Shown: positions 18,117 to 26,242 of the stretch, piece after piece
How positions within the stretch are numbered: position 1 is the stretch's first letter
Layout of the letters: the number at the start of each line of letters is the position of its first letter
From: Bog-756 sp963725275
GTDB taxonomy: Bacteria; Actinomycetota; Acidimicrobiia; Acidimicrobiales; RAAP-2
Direction of reading: 5' to 3'
NCBI GenBank assembly: GCA_963725275.1
Contig: CAVRXS010000005.1
Coordinates: forward strand, 434,001 to 498,000
DNA length: 64,000 bases
Translations under genes and position numbers: made by a program
Notes under the pieces: model-generated
What the model was told of the DNA's origin: nothing
The model's database searches: none
Seen by the model: the letters and a program-made list of their open reading frames with translations, nothing else

Positions 18117-18911
18117 ATGACCGGCACCGAGCACCTGACGTTCGAGCGGATCGGCTCGACCGCGGTCGTGACCATGAACCGCCCGGAGGCGAAGAACGCC
18201 CTCTCCGGACCGATGCTGGTAGGGATGGCCGACGCCTGGGTCGAGATCGACGGTGACGACGCCATCCGGTGTGCGATCCTGACCGGAGCGGGGGGCACCT
18301 TCTGCGCCGGCATGGACTTGAAGTCGATGTCCGGGCCGGCCAGCGACGAGACCCAACGCCGGATGGCCGAGGATCCGGACCTCCACTGGAGGGCCCTGCT
18401 CCGCCACTACTCGCTCAAGAAGCCGCTCATTGCCGCCGTCGAGGGGTGGGCCGTCGCCGGTGGCACCGAGATCCTCCAGGCCACCGACATCCGGGTGGCC
18501 GGGGAGACCGCCAAGTTCGGGGTGTTCGAGGCCAGGCGCGGCCTCTTCCCGCTCGGGGGGTCCACCGTACGCCTGCGGCGCCAGATCCCCTTCACCGTGG
18601 CCATGGACCTGCTGCTGACCGCCCGCGAGATGTCCGCCCAGGAGGCCAAGGAGGTCGGCCTCATCGGCCGGGTCGTACCCGACGGCACCGCCCTCGAGAC
18701 CGCACTCGGGATCGCCGAGGTCATCGGGGCCAACGGCCCGCTCGCCGTCGAGGCGATCAAGGCATCGGTGAAGGCGACCGAGGGCATCCCCGAGGAGCAG
18801 GCGCTGGCGATCGAGCTCGAGCTCGGCTGGCCGATCTTCGCCACCGAGGACGCCAAGGAGGGCCAGCGGGCATTCGCCGAGAAGCGCCCCGCCGAGTTCA
18901 AACGCCGGTGA
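18117..18911 (+). CDS. echA19: enoyl-CoA hydratase, EchA19-like
   Basis: 264 residues from ATG 18117 with a GGAGGGAGG ribosome-binding site. Crotonase features: the oxyanion segments GTFCAGMDLKSM and AVEGWAVAGGTEI, and the glutamates of the GTEILQ...FEA region expected for a hydratase. From memory it resembles M. tuberculosis EchA19 almost end to end (ADIRVAGE-like block, GLIG.VVPDG, ANGPLAV, AFAEKR). EchA19 hydrates enoyl-CoA in cholesterol side-chain breakdown. The KstR-like site upstream agrees. Its stop overlaps the GTG start of the thioesterase gene (GTGA), so the two form an operon. Confidence 0.87.
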   Translation: MTGTEHLTFERIGSTAVVTMNRPEAKNALSGPMLVGMADAWVEIDGDDAIRCAILTGAGGTFCAGMDLKSMSGPASDETQRRMAEDPDLHWRALLRHYSLKKPLIAAVEGWAVAGGTEILQATDIRVAGETAKFGVFEARRGLFPLGGSTVRLRRQIPFTVAMDLLLTAREMSAQEAKEVGLIGRVVPDGTALETALGIAEVIGANGPLAVEAIKASVKATEGIPEEQALAIELELGWPIFATEDAKEGQRAFAEKRPAEFKRR

Positions 18912-19663
18912 TCGATCCCTTCGCCGCTGCACCCACGGCGACCGACCCGCGCCGCCGCCTGGCCGAGGCGCTCCGGCCGCTCATCACCATGACCGTGGCC
19001 GCCGAGCTCGACGACCGGTCGCTCACCGAGGCGGCCGAGGCGGTCGAGGCGGTGGCGAGGGCGCTGGCCACCGAGGCCGGGCCGCGCCGCACCCGCAACC
19101 AGCCCGACCTTGCCCTGGCCGCCCAGGACTTCTTCCCCACCAGCCCGATCATCGGGCTGGCCAATCCGATCGCGCCGCCCGTCCGCGTGGACATCGTCGA
19201 GGGGCCGGACGGCCGGCGCGAGATCCGCGGGTCGGCCAACTTCAGCTTCGCCTACGAGGGTCCGCCGACGTGCGTCCACGGGGGGGTGATCGCCGAGCTC
19301 CTCGACGAGGCGCTCGGCGCAGCCAACATCGTGGCCGGCGTCGGCGCGATGACCGGGACCCTGACCGTCCGGTACCACAAGCCCACCCCGCTCAACGCCG
19401 ATCTCCGGCTCGAGGCCCGGACCGTTCGGCAAGAGGGACGCAAGGTCTTTGCCTGGGGCGGGATCTACCACGACGGCCAGCTCACCGCCGAGGCCGACGG
19501 GATCTTCATCGCGGTCCGGCCGCGCCAGATGTTGGACATCGCCGAGTCCAACGTCGAGAGCGCCGACCCGGCCATGCTCGAACAGATCCGGGCCGAGGCA
19601 TCGCGGGAGGGCGCGGCGTCCGACGTACAGCCAGTGGTGCCGGTCGACTCCCAGCCCGACTGA
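18908..19663 (+). CDS. PaaI/hotdog-fold thioesterase
   Basis: 251 residues from GTG 18908, overlapping the crotonase stop by 4 nt. The C-terminal half carries the hotdog thioesterase signature CVHGGVIAELLDEALG, followed by TGTLTVRYHKPTPLN. The first 130 residues are less conserved. It would hydrolyse an acyl-CoA, probably an intermediate of the same pathway as the crotonase upstream. The minus-strand fadD gene converges on it with 12 bp between stops. Confidence 0.82.
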   Translation: MIDPFAAAPTATDPRRRLAEALRPLITMTVAAELDDRSLTEAAEAVEAVARALATEAGPRRTRNQPDLALAAQDFFPTSPIIGLANPIAPPVRVDIVEGPDGRREIRGSANFSFAYEGPPTCVHGGVIAELLDEALGAANIVAGVGAMTGTLTVRYHKPTPLNADLRLEARTVRQEGRKVFAWGGIYHDGQLTAEADGIFIAVRPRQMLDIAESNVESADPAMLEQIRAEASREGAASDVQPVVPVDSQPD

Positions 19664-19675
19664 CCGGGCTGACCC

Positions 19676-21226
19676 TCAGATCTTCTGGCGACCCTCCCAG
19701 TAGGGGTCGCGGAGCCGGCGCTTGTAGAGCTTGCCGTTGGGGTCGCGGGGCATCTCCGTGGTGAAGTCGATCGACTTCGGCGTCTTGAACTTGGCCAGCC
19801 GTGTCGAGCAGTACTCGAGGATCTCGGCCGCGAGCTCGTCGCTCGGCTCGACACCTTCGGCGGGTTCGATGACCGCCTTGATCTCCTCGCCCCAGTCGTC
19901 GTGGGGGATGCCGAAGACCGCCGCATCGCCGACCTTGGGGAAGCTGAGGAGCACGTTCTCGATCTCGGCCGGATAGATGTTGGCGCCGCCGGAGATGATC
20001 ATGTCGATCTTGCGGTCCCGGAGGAAGAGGTAGCCGTCCTCGTCGATGAGTCCGACGTCGCCCACGGTGAAGAACTTGCCGATGCGGTTGGACCGGGTCT
20101 TCTCTTCGTCCTTGTGGTACGAGAAGTCACCGGTCTGCATGGACATGTACACGGTGCCGATGACGTTCGGCTCCTCGATCTTGTTGCCCTCGTCGTCGAA
20201 GATGGCGATCTCCGAGATCGGCCACGCCTTCCCGACGGTGCCCGGCTTGGTCAACCATTCCTGGGCGGTGACCAGGGTGCCGCCCCCCTCGGAGGCGGCG
20301 TAGTACTCGTCGATGGCATCGCCCCACCATTCGATCATCCGGTGCTTGACGTCGATCGGGCAGGGGGCCGCAGCGTGGATCATGTGCCGCAGGGAGGACA
20401 CGTCGTAGCCGGACCGCACCTCCTCGGGAAGGGCGAGGAGGCGGTGGAACTGGGTCGGCACCATGTGGGAGGTGGTGACCCGGTAGCGCCCGATGAGCTC
20501 GAGCATCTCCTCCGGCACCCATTTGTCCATGAGTACGAGGGTGTGGCCGAGATGGAGCGAGGCCCCGGAGAAGCGCATGACCGCGGTGTGGTAGAGCGGG
20601 GACCCGACGATGTGGACGTTGTCGTCCTGTGGCTGGATGTTGAAGAGGAAGAGGATCCCCGACTGGCCGAGCGCGGACTCCTCGGGCGTGAGGCCGGAGA
20701 GGCGGCGGAAGACCCCCTTCGGGTTCCCGGTGGTGCCCGAGGTGTAGTTCATTACGTCCCCGATGGTGCGGTCCTCGGGATCATCGGTGGACTGGTGGTC
20801 GCGCATGCGGGTGTAGGAGCCGAACCCGGCGATCTCGCCGACCGCGAAGCAGATCGACGACGGGAGCTCGGCCTCCTCGGCGGCGTCGATGGCGACCTGG
20901 GCGAAGCGCTCGTGGGCGACGAAGGCCTTGGCCCCAGAGTCCCGCAGGATGTAGGCGACCTCGGGAGCGACCAGGTGGTGGTTGATGGGCACCAGATACC
21001 AGCCGGCCTGCAGCGCCGCGGCGTAGAGCTCGAACATCTCGACGCCGTTGGGCAGGAGGGTGGCCACGACGTCCCCGACCTGGAAGTCGAGGGCCCGCAA
21101 CCCGTGCACGACCTGGTTGGCGCGACCGAGCAGCTCGCCCGAGCTGTATTCGGTCCCGTCGGGCGCGACCAGCGCCAGGTACCCGGGATCCTCGTGTGCG
21201 AGCGCCCAGAAGCCGAGATCTCCCAT
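19676..21226 (-). CDS. fadD: acyl-CoA synthetase (FadD family)
   Basis: 516 residues from ATG 21226 behind GGGGGAGGGG. ANL-superfamily motifs: AMP-binding loop YTSGTTGNPKGV (161-172), YYAASEGGG (A5), a hinge segment GYLFLRDRKIDMIISGGANIYP (A8), and the catalytic Lys in PNGKLYK near residue 499. It activates a carboxylic acid to its CoA thioester via an acyl-adenylate. The exact FadD subtype is not clear. It is divergent from the SDR gene across a region with an exact KstR-consensus site, so a steroid or lipid acid is the likely substrate. Confidence 0.87.
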   Translation of the reverse strand: MGDLGFWALAHEDPGYLALVAPDGTEYSSGELLGRANQVVHGLRALDFQVGDVVATLLPNGVEMFELYAAALQAGWYLVPINHHLVAPEVAYILRDSGAKAFVAHERFAQVAIDAAEEAELPSSICFAVGEIAGFGSYTRMRDHQSTDDPEDRTIGDVMNYTSGTTGNPKGVFRRLSGLTPEESALGQSGILFLFNIQPQDDNVHIVGSPLYHTAVMRFSGASLHLGHTLVLMDKWVPEEMLELIGRYRVTTSHMVPTQFHRLLALPEEVRSGYDVSSLRHMIHAAAPCPIDVKHRMIEWWGDAIDEYYAASEGGGTLVTAQEWLTKPGTVGKAWPISEIAIFDDEGNKIEEPNVIGTVYMSMQTGDFSYHKDEEKTRSNRIGKFFTVGDVGLIDEDGYLFLRDRKIDMIISGGANIYPAEIENVLLSFPKVGDAAVFGIPHDDWGEEIKAVIEPAEGVEPSDELAAEILEYCSTRLAKFKTPKSIDFTTEMPRDPNGKLYKRRLRDPYWEGRQKI

Positions 21227-21306
21227 GGTGTCCCCTCCCCCTGTCGTCGAGTGCGCCGTGCGGACGCAGGACCGCGGAGCGGGTGGCGCGGACCCGGTCG
21301 GCACGC

Positions 21307-21320
21307 TAGAACAGGTTGCA
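21307..21320. promoter_or_regulatory. KstR-like operator (exact consensus)
   Basis: TAGAACAGGTTGCA fits TnnAACnnGTTnnA exactly. It lies between divergent fadD (start 21226) and the SDR (start 21403) and could control both. Confidence 0.65.
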
Positions 21321-21402
21321 GTAGAGGTCAACCGCCCCGTGGCGGTGCGCGCCCCGCGTGCGCCGGCCGGTCGAGCGGGACGAGCAAGGGGAGCAGCGCC
21401 CG

Positions 21403-22315
21403 ATGAGTGGATTCCTGGACGGCAAGGTCATCGCCATCACCGGTGCCGGCGGGGGCATCGGACGGGCCGTCGCGCTGCTCGCGGCGGGCGAGGGTGCCAG
21501 GGTCGTCGTCGCCGACATCGGCGTGTCGATGGCCGGCGAGGACCCGAAGAGCGAGGTGGCCGACGCGGTCGTCGCCGAGATCGAGGGCGCAGGGGGCGAG
21601 GCGGTCGCCGTCGCCGAGAGCGTGACCACCCTGGCCGGTGGTGAGCGGATCGTGGGCACCGGCGTCGAGCGCTGGGGTCGGATCGACGGGGTCGTCGCGG
21701 TCGCGGGCATCCTGCGGGAGCGGATGCTCTTCAACATGTCCGAGGACGAGTGGGACGCAGTCATCGAGACCCATCTGAAGGGTCACTTCACCGTCTTCCG
21801 TGCAGCCTCGGCCGTCATGCGCAAGCAGGAGGGCGGCGGCGCGCTCGTGGCCTTCACCTCGGGCGCGTTCGTCGGCAGCGTGGCCCAGGCCAACTACGCG
21901 GCGGCCAAGGGCGGCATCGTGTCCCTCGTCCGTTCGGCCGCTGCCGGCCTCCAGCGGTACGGCGTCACCGCCAACGCCATCGCCCCGGTCGCCAGGACCA
22001 GGATGTCGGAAAACGTCCCGATGGACCTCGCCGAGATGGGCGATCCCGAGGACGTGGCGCCACTGGTGGTCTACCTGCTCTCCGACCTGGCCAGGCACGT
22101 GACCGGCCAGGTGTACACCTCGGTCGGCCCGAAGATCGCGGTGTGGAACCAGCCAGCGCGAGGTACGGGCCGCCTACGCGGAGGGGCGCTGGACGGTGGA
22201 GCAGATCGCTGAACGCCTGGACTCGACCGTCGGTCAGGAGCGGATGCCCCTGCTCGACCAGCTCGAGGCCTATCGCAAGGCCGCCGAGGCCAAGGCCGAG
22301 GCCGGCGGGACCTGA
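21403..22315 (+). CDS. short-chain dehydrogenase/reductase (apparent C-terminal frameshift)
   Basis: ATG 21403 is preceded by AGGGGAG. The NAD(P)-binding motif is TGAGGGIG, and the active site includes SGAF and YAAAK. The first open frame ends at 22212, but the conserved tail continues in another frame from about 22160 (REVRAAYAEGRW, then VEQIAERL) to the stop at 22315. One base near 22158 is therefore probably wrong. SDRs with this IAVWNQPRE tail accompany actinobacterial steroid/lipid oxidation genes, where they oxidise a hydroxyacyl-CoA or hydroxysteroid; this is from memory. The KstR-like operator upstream supports that setting. Confidence 0.78.
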
Positions 22316-22331
22316 CCCGGTCCGCCTGCGC

Positions 22332-22697
22332 CTAATTCTCTTCGAGCACGCAGAACTCGTTGCCCTCCGGATCGGCCAGCACGACCCAGCTCTCGTTGCC
22401 GGTCTGGCCGATCGAGGCCCGGGTCGCCCCCAGCATCTCGAGCCGCTCGACCTCCCGTTCCTGGTCGTCGGGGACCAGGTCCAGGTGGATGCGGTTCTTG
22501 GCCGACTTGGTTTCGGGAACCCCGAGGAACAGCAGCGGACGCGCCGATCCGTAGTCGGGGTGGTCCTCGGACGGCTCGACCCAGATGTCACCGTCCTCGT
22601 CGACCCGGTGCTCCCATCCGAGGGCCTGGGACCAGAACCCGGCCAGTGCGAGCGGGTCCACAGCGTCGATGCTCACGGTCTCGATGCGCAGTCCCAC
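22332..22697 (-). CDS. VOC/glyoxalase-like protein
   Basis: 121 residues from GTG 22697 after a GGGAGGTG ribosome-binding site. It is a single glyoxalase-like (Glyoxalase_6-type) domain with LAGFWSQALGW, KNRIHLDLVPDD, ERLEMLGA and LADPEGNEFCVLE. Such small proteins fold as paired beta-alpha-beta units and may bind a metal or an antibiotic. The function here is unknown. It converges on the SDR gene. Confidence 0.8.
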   Translation of the reverse strand: MGLRIETVSIDAVDPLALAGFWSQALGWEHRVDEDGDIWVEPSEDHPDYGSARPLLFLGVPETKSAKNRIHLDLVPDDQEREVERLEMLGATRASIGQTGNESWVVLADPEGNEFCVLEEN

Positions 22698-22946
22698 GGA
22701 CACCTCCCGGGAATCGTCTCCGGTCGTCGACCGGTGCGGAGACTCTAAGCGGGATCGTCCGTCGGTGTCCTTGGAACCGCGTTCGCACCGCGGAGCGGGG
22801 ACCCGCGTCGGTCCCGGTCGTGTCGTCGGGGGTGACACCACCGCCGGCCCGCCCGTCCCTACAGTGGCACCGGGGAACAGTGGACCTGGCGACCGCGGTG
22901 TGCGGCGCCCAGTGGCACTGCCGGCCCGACGACGCGGAGGTCACAG

Positions 22947-23796
22947 ATGATCGCACTTGCCATCGTTCTGGGCGTGGTCGTCTTTCTCCTGGCGGTGCTC
23001 GTCGCCGGGCTGCTCCGCAGTCACGCGGACATCCTCAAGGCCCTGCACGACCTCGGTGTGGGGGTGGGCGAGCCGACGGACGAGCAGGACCACGAGCGTC
23101 GATCGGACGTGGGACGCGCCGGGCGTGGGGCCGGAGGACCGGTCCCGGTCACCATGGGCCCACCCCTGCCACCGGCGCGGGACTCGTCCTCGGTGCCGAC
23201 CATCGCGGGAGTCACCCCGGCCGGCGACGCGCTCGCTGTCGCGCCCGCCGGCTCCGACCGGCTCACCCTGCTCGCGTTCCTCTCGTCCGGATGCCGGTCG
23301 TGTGCGGGGTTCTGGAGGGACCTCGGCGACGCCGGGGGGCCTCGGACTGCCGGCCGGCACCAGGCTCGTGGCGGTGACCAAGGGACCCGATCGCGAGCTC
23401 CCGGCCGAGGTGCGGGCCATCGCGCCCCCGGGTCTGTCGGTCGTGATGTCCTCCGACGCCTGGAGCGACTACGAGGTGCCCGGTTCGCCCTTCTTCGTCC
23501 TCATCGACGGGAGGGCCGGACGACGGATCGGCGAAGGGGTGGCCAACCAGGCCTCCCAGGTGGCCGAACTGGTGCGGCGGGCGGCGGCCGACGCCGGGGG
23601 CGGCACAGTCGGTGCCGGGGATCGCACCGTCGGGTTGGACGGGCCCCGGCGCGAGTCGGCCAACGACCGCGAGCTCACCGACGCCGGGATCCTGCCCGGT
23701 GATCCGAGTCTGTACCCGACGTCCCTGGACGAGATCTTCATGCCACAGGGACCGGCACCGCGGTCCGGCCCCGACCGCTTCGGCCGGGTGAGCTGA
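22947..23796 (+). CDS. MauD-like membrane-anchored thioredoxin (frameshift at a G6 run)
   Basis: ATG 22947 has GGAGG six bases upstream. Residues 2-22 are a membrane anchor. A linker and a thioredoxin-like domain follow, with the redox motif CRSC (LAFLSSGCRSCAGFW). The frame breaks at GGGGGG about 23333-23338. Removing one G joins it to the second frame (LPAGTRLVAVTKG, then VPGSPFFVLIDG) and on to the stop at 23796. The domain order and the MauE-like neighbour indicate a MauD-type disulfide oxidoreductase facing the outside. It is the first gene of a tight five-gene operon (22947-27064). Confidence 0.72.
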
Positions 23797-23798
23797 GG

Positions 23799-24287
23799 AT
23801 GGCCACCCTGAGCGCTCACGGGATCGCCGCTCCGCTCCCGACCGGGTTCGAGGGCCGGATCTTCGTGCGGGGAACCACCGGTGCGGAGCGGGCGCACACG
23901 GTGGCCCAGTTCGCGACCTTCGCCCTCCCGCCCGGAACGGGTGACTTCGGCGGTGGAGCGACCATGCTGATGGGAGCCGACGACATCCTGGTGGTCCTCT
24001 TCGAGTACGGACCGGAGAGCCTCGGGACGAGCCTCTTCGCACGAGTCGGCATGCCCCGGGAGCTGATCGCGGCGGACTTCCTTCCGTACGTCCTGCGCAG
24101 GGGCCTGGTCGGCCAGTCGGGGACGCAGTGGTTCTTCACCGAAGCTGGTCGGCCCTTCACCCTCTACGTGGTGCTCGGCAGTCACCCCCTGCGCTCCCAG
24201 CTCGTACCACGCGTCAACGAGTTGCTCGCCCGGCTCTCGGTCGACCCGACGCTGCTCACCGCCGCACCGGTGACTCCGTGGAACTGA
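23799..24287 (+). CDS. unknown protein of the mau-like operon
   Basis: 162 residues from ATG 23799, 2 nt after the preceding stop. I do not recognise a family. It has no signal peptide, transmembrane helix or cysteine. The composition suggests a compact alpha/beta cytosolic protein (FALPPGTGDFGGG, ILVVLFEYGPESLG, GTQWFFTEAGRPFTLYVVLGSH). Its position between the MauD-like and MauE-like genes suggests a role in making or regulating the exported Cys-rich protein encoded downstream. The next gene's GTG lies inside its last codons. Confidence 0.75.
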   Translation: MATLSAHGIAAPLPTGFEGRIFVRGTTGAERAHTVAQFATFALPPGTGDFGGGATMLMGADDILVVLFEYGPESLGTSLFARVGMPRELIAADFLPYVLRRGLVGQSGTQWFFTEAGRPFTLYVVLGSHPLRSQLVPRVNELLARLSVDPTLLTAAPVTPWN

Positions 24288-24838
24288 TCGGCCCCTACCT
24301 GGCAGCATGCGTGCTGCTCGTCTCCGCCGGAGCTGCCAAGGTGCTCCGGCCCGACGACACCGCACGAGCGCTCGCGGACTCGGCGCCGCTGCCGGTGACC
24401 CTGCCGCTGATGCGGCACGCGGTCCGTGGCGGTGCGCTGGCCGAGGTCGTCCTCGGGGCGATCGCGCTCCTCGCGCCCGGTCCGACGACCGCAGCGCTCG
24501 TCGCCGCCTCGTACCTCGCGTTCGCCATCTACGTCGCGGCGGTCTCTGTCCGCGGTGGCCCCCTGGCCAGTTGCGGCTGCTTCGGCACCCCTGACACCCC
24601 GGCCATGCCCATCCATGTCGTGGCGGACCTGTTCCTGGCCGGATCCGCGGCGCTGGTGGCTGCGACCGTCGGGCCCGGCACGTTGACCGGCCTGCTCGCG
24701 GGCCAGCCCTGGCATGGGGTCCCCCTCGCCCTTCTGAGCCTGCTCTGCGCCTGGCTGCTCATGCTGAGCCTCGCCTCGCTCGCCCGGGTGGAGGGCGCGA
24801 GGAGGCGGCTCGGGATCACCAGGGGAGCGACGGCGTGA
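24278..24838 (+). CDS. MauE/DoxX-like redox-associated membrane protein
   Basis: 186 residues from GTG 24278, overlapping the previous gene by 10 nt. It has about four hydrophobic helices (residues about 4-20, 45-65, 70-90 and 140-170). The MauE-like segment LASCGCFG has a cysteine pair, and AAKVLRP near the N-terminus is also typical. In methylamine dehydrogenase clusters MauE works with MauD to form the many disulfides of the light chain. Its stop overlaps the start of the Cys-rich gene (GTGA). Confidence 0.8.
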   Translation: MELIGPYLAACVLLVSAGAAKVLRPDDTARALADSAPLPVTLPLMRHAVRGGALAEVVLGAIALLAPGPTTAALVAASYLAFAIYVAAVSVRGGPLASCGCFGTPDTPAMPIHVVADLFLAGSAALVAATVGPGTLTGLLAGQPWHGVPLALLSLLCAWLLMLSLASLARVEGARRRLGITRGATA

Positions 24839-26241
24839 CGACCAGCCTCGTGGACCGGGCCTCGAGCTTCCTCGAGTCACATCTGTCCCGGCGCAGCTTC
24901 ATCAACCGTTCGGCCGTGGTCGGCAGCGCGGTGGCGATCGGATCGGGCCTCGACCTGGTGCTCAGGCCGGGCACCGCCTACGGGTACGTCTGCACCTGTG
25001 GCAACGGTTCCTGCGGATGCGGCTCGACCTGCTGTTCGGGGTTCTCCGAGTTCTGCTGCTCGGTCAACGGCGGCTACAACTACTGCCCGACCGGCACGGT
25101 GATGGGTGGGTGGTGGAAGGCGGACAACTCCTCGTACTGCGACGGTCCCCGCTACTACATGGACTGCAACGCGACCTGTTCCTGTGACACCGGTTGCGGG
25201 AACGGGTGGGCCTTCTGCGATCCCGGCTGCGACGGGACCAACTGCGGATGCGGCCCCGACGGGTGTGACTCGTTCGCGACCGGTTGCTTCCAGTTCCGCT
25301 ACGGACAGTGCAACCAACAGCTGGACTGCATGGGCCGGATCGTCTGCCGGGTCGTGGCCTGTGTCCCACCCTGGACGATCGACCCGACCTGCACGACGGC
25401 GCTCGCAGTCGACGACAGCACTGCCGAGCAGAACGAGCCCTGCTGGACTCCTGCCCCGCCCGCCCCGCCCCCGCCTCCCTGCACCTCGGTCCTCACCAAC
25501 TGCCAGGTCTGCGCCATGGTGGCGGGCAGCGGCGGGTCGGGGTACGCAATGGTGACCTCGTTCGGGCGCCTCCTGGCATTCGGGGACTTCACCCCCGACG
25601 GGGACCTCTCTGCGATGACCCTCAACCGGCCCATCGTGGGGATGGCCGCCACCCCGACCGGCAAGGGCTACTGGCTGGTGGCCGCGGACGGCGGCATCTT
25701 CGCCTTCGGCGACGCGCCCTTCCAGGGATCGATGGGCGGGCATCCGCTCAACCGGCCTATCGTCGGGATGGCCGCCACCCCGACCGGCAAGGGCTACTGG
25801 CTGGTCGCCTCCGACGGCGGCATCTTCGCCTTCGGCGACGCCGCCTTCCAGGGGTCGATGGGCGGGCATCCGCTCAACCAACCCATCGTGGGGATGGCCT
25901 GCTCCTCGACCGGGAAGGGCTACTGGCTGGTGGCTGCAGACGGCGGCATCTTCGCCTTCGGCGACGCCGCCTTCCAGGGGTCGATGGGAGGGCATCAGCT
26001 CAACCAACCCATCGTCGGGATGGCCTGCCCCCCGACCGGCAAGGGCTACTGGCTGGTGGCCGCAGACGGCGGCATCTTCGCCTTCGGCGACGCCGCCTTC
26101 CAGGGGTCGATGGGCGGGCATCCGCTCGACCAGCCCATCGTCGGGATGGCCTGCACCCCGACCGGCAAGGGCTACTGGCTGGTGGCCGCAGACGGCGGCA
26201 TCTTCGCATTCGATGCCGGCTTCTACGGATCGCCGGCCTGA
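24835..26241 (+). CDS. Tat-exported Cys-rich protein, methylamine dehydrogenase light-chain-like, fused to six 42-residue repeats
   Basis: 468 residues from GTG 24835. A twin-arginine signal (SRRSFINRS, residues 18-26) precedes a hydrophobic core. Residues 53-226 hold 29 cysteines. The order of CC, C-P-(T/P)-G-T, Trp, C and a later DC resembles the MauA light chain. W93-W94 sits about where the tryptophylquinone Trp is expected, but I do not find a clear partner Trp. A Pro-rich linker (about 205-216) leads to six copies of the GYWLVAADGGIFAFGDA repeat (25540-26238). Tat export implies folding or cofactor insertion in the cytoplasm. The MauD/E/F-like neighbours would make its disulfides. Whether it is an enzyme is unknown. 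Confidence 0.7.
   Translation: MTTSLVDRASSFLESHLSRRSFINRSAVVGSAVAIGSGLDLVLRPGTAYGYVCTCGNGSCGCGSTCCSGFSEFCCSVNGGYNYCPTGTVMGGWWKADNSSYCDGPRYYMDCNATCSCDTGCGNGWAFCDPGCDGTNCGCGPDGCDSFATGCFQFRYGQCNQQLDCMGRIVCRVVACVPPWTIDPTCTTALAVDDSTAEQNEPCWTPAPPAPPPPPCTSVLTNCQVCAMVAGSGGSGYAMVTSFGRLLAFGDFTPDGDLSAMTLNRPIVGMAATPTGKGYWLVAADGGIFAFGDAPFQGSMGGHPLNRPIVGMAATPTGKGYWLVASDGGIFAFGDAAFQGSMGGHPLNQPIVGMACSSTGKGYWLVAADGGIFAFGDAAFQGSMGGHQLNQPIVGMACPPTGKGYWLVAADGGIFAFGDAAFQGSMGGHPLDQPIVGMACTPTGKGYWLVAADGGIFAFDAGFYGSPA
25540..26238 (+). repeat. six 42-residue repeats (third copy set)
   Basis: One divergent unit (GYAMVTSFGRLLAFGD) is followed by four near-identical units (FQGSMGGH(P/Q)L(N/D)(Q/R)PIVGMA) and a shortened sixth. 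The array ends the protein. Confidence 0.85.
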
Positions 26242-26242
26242 G

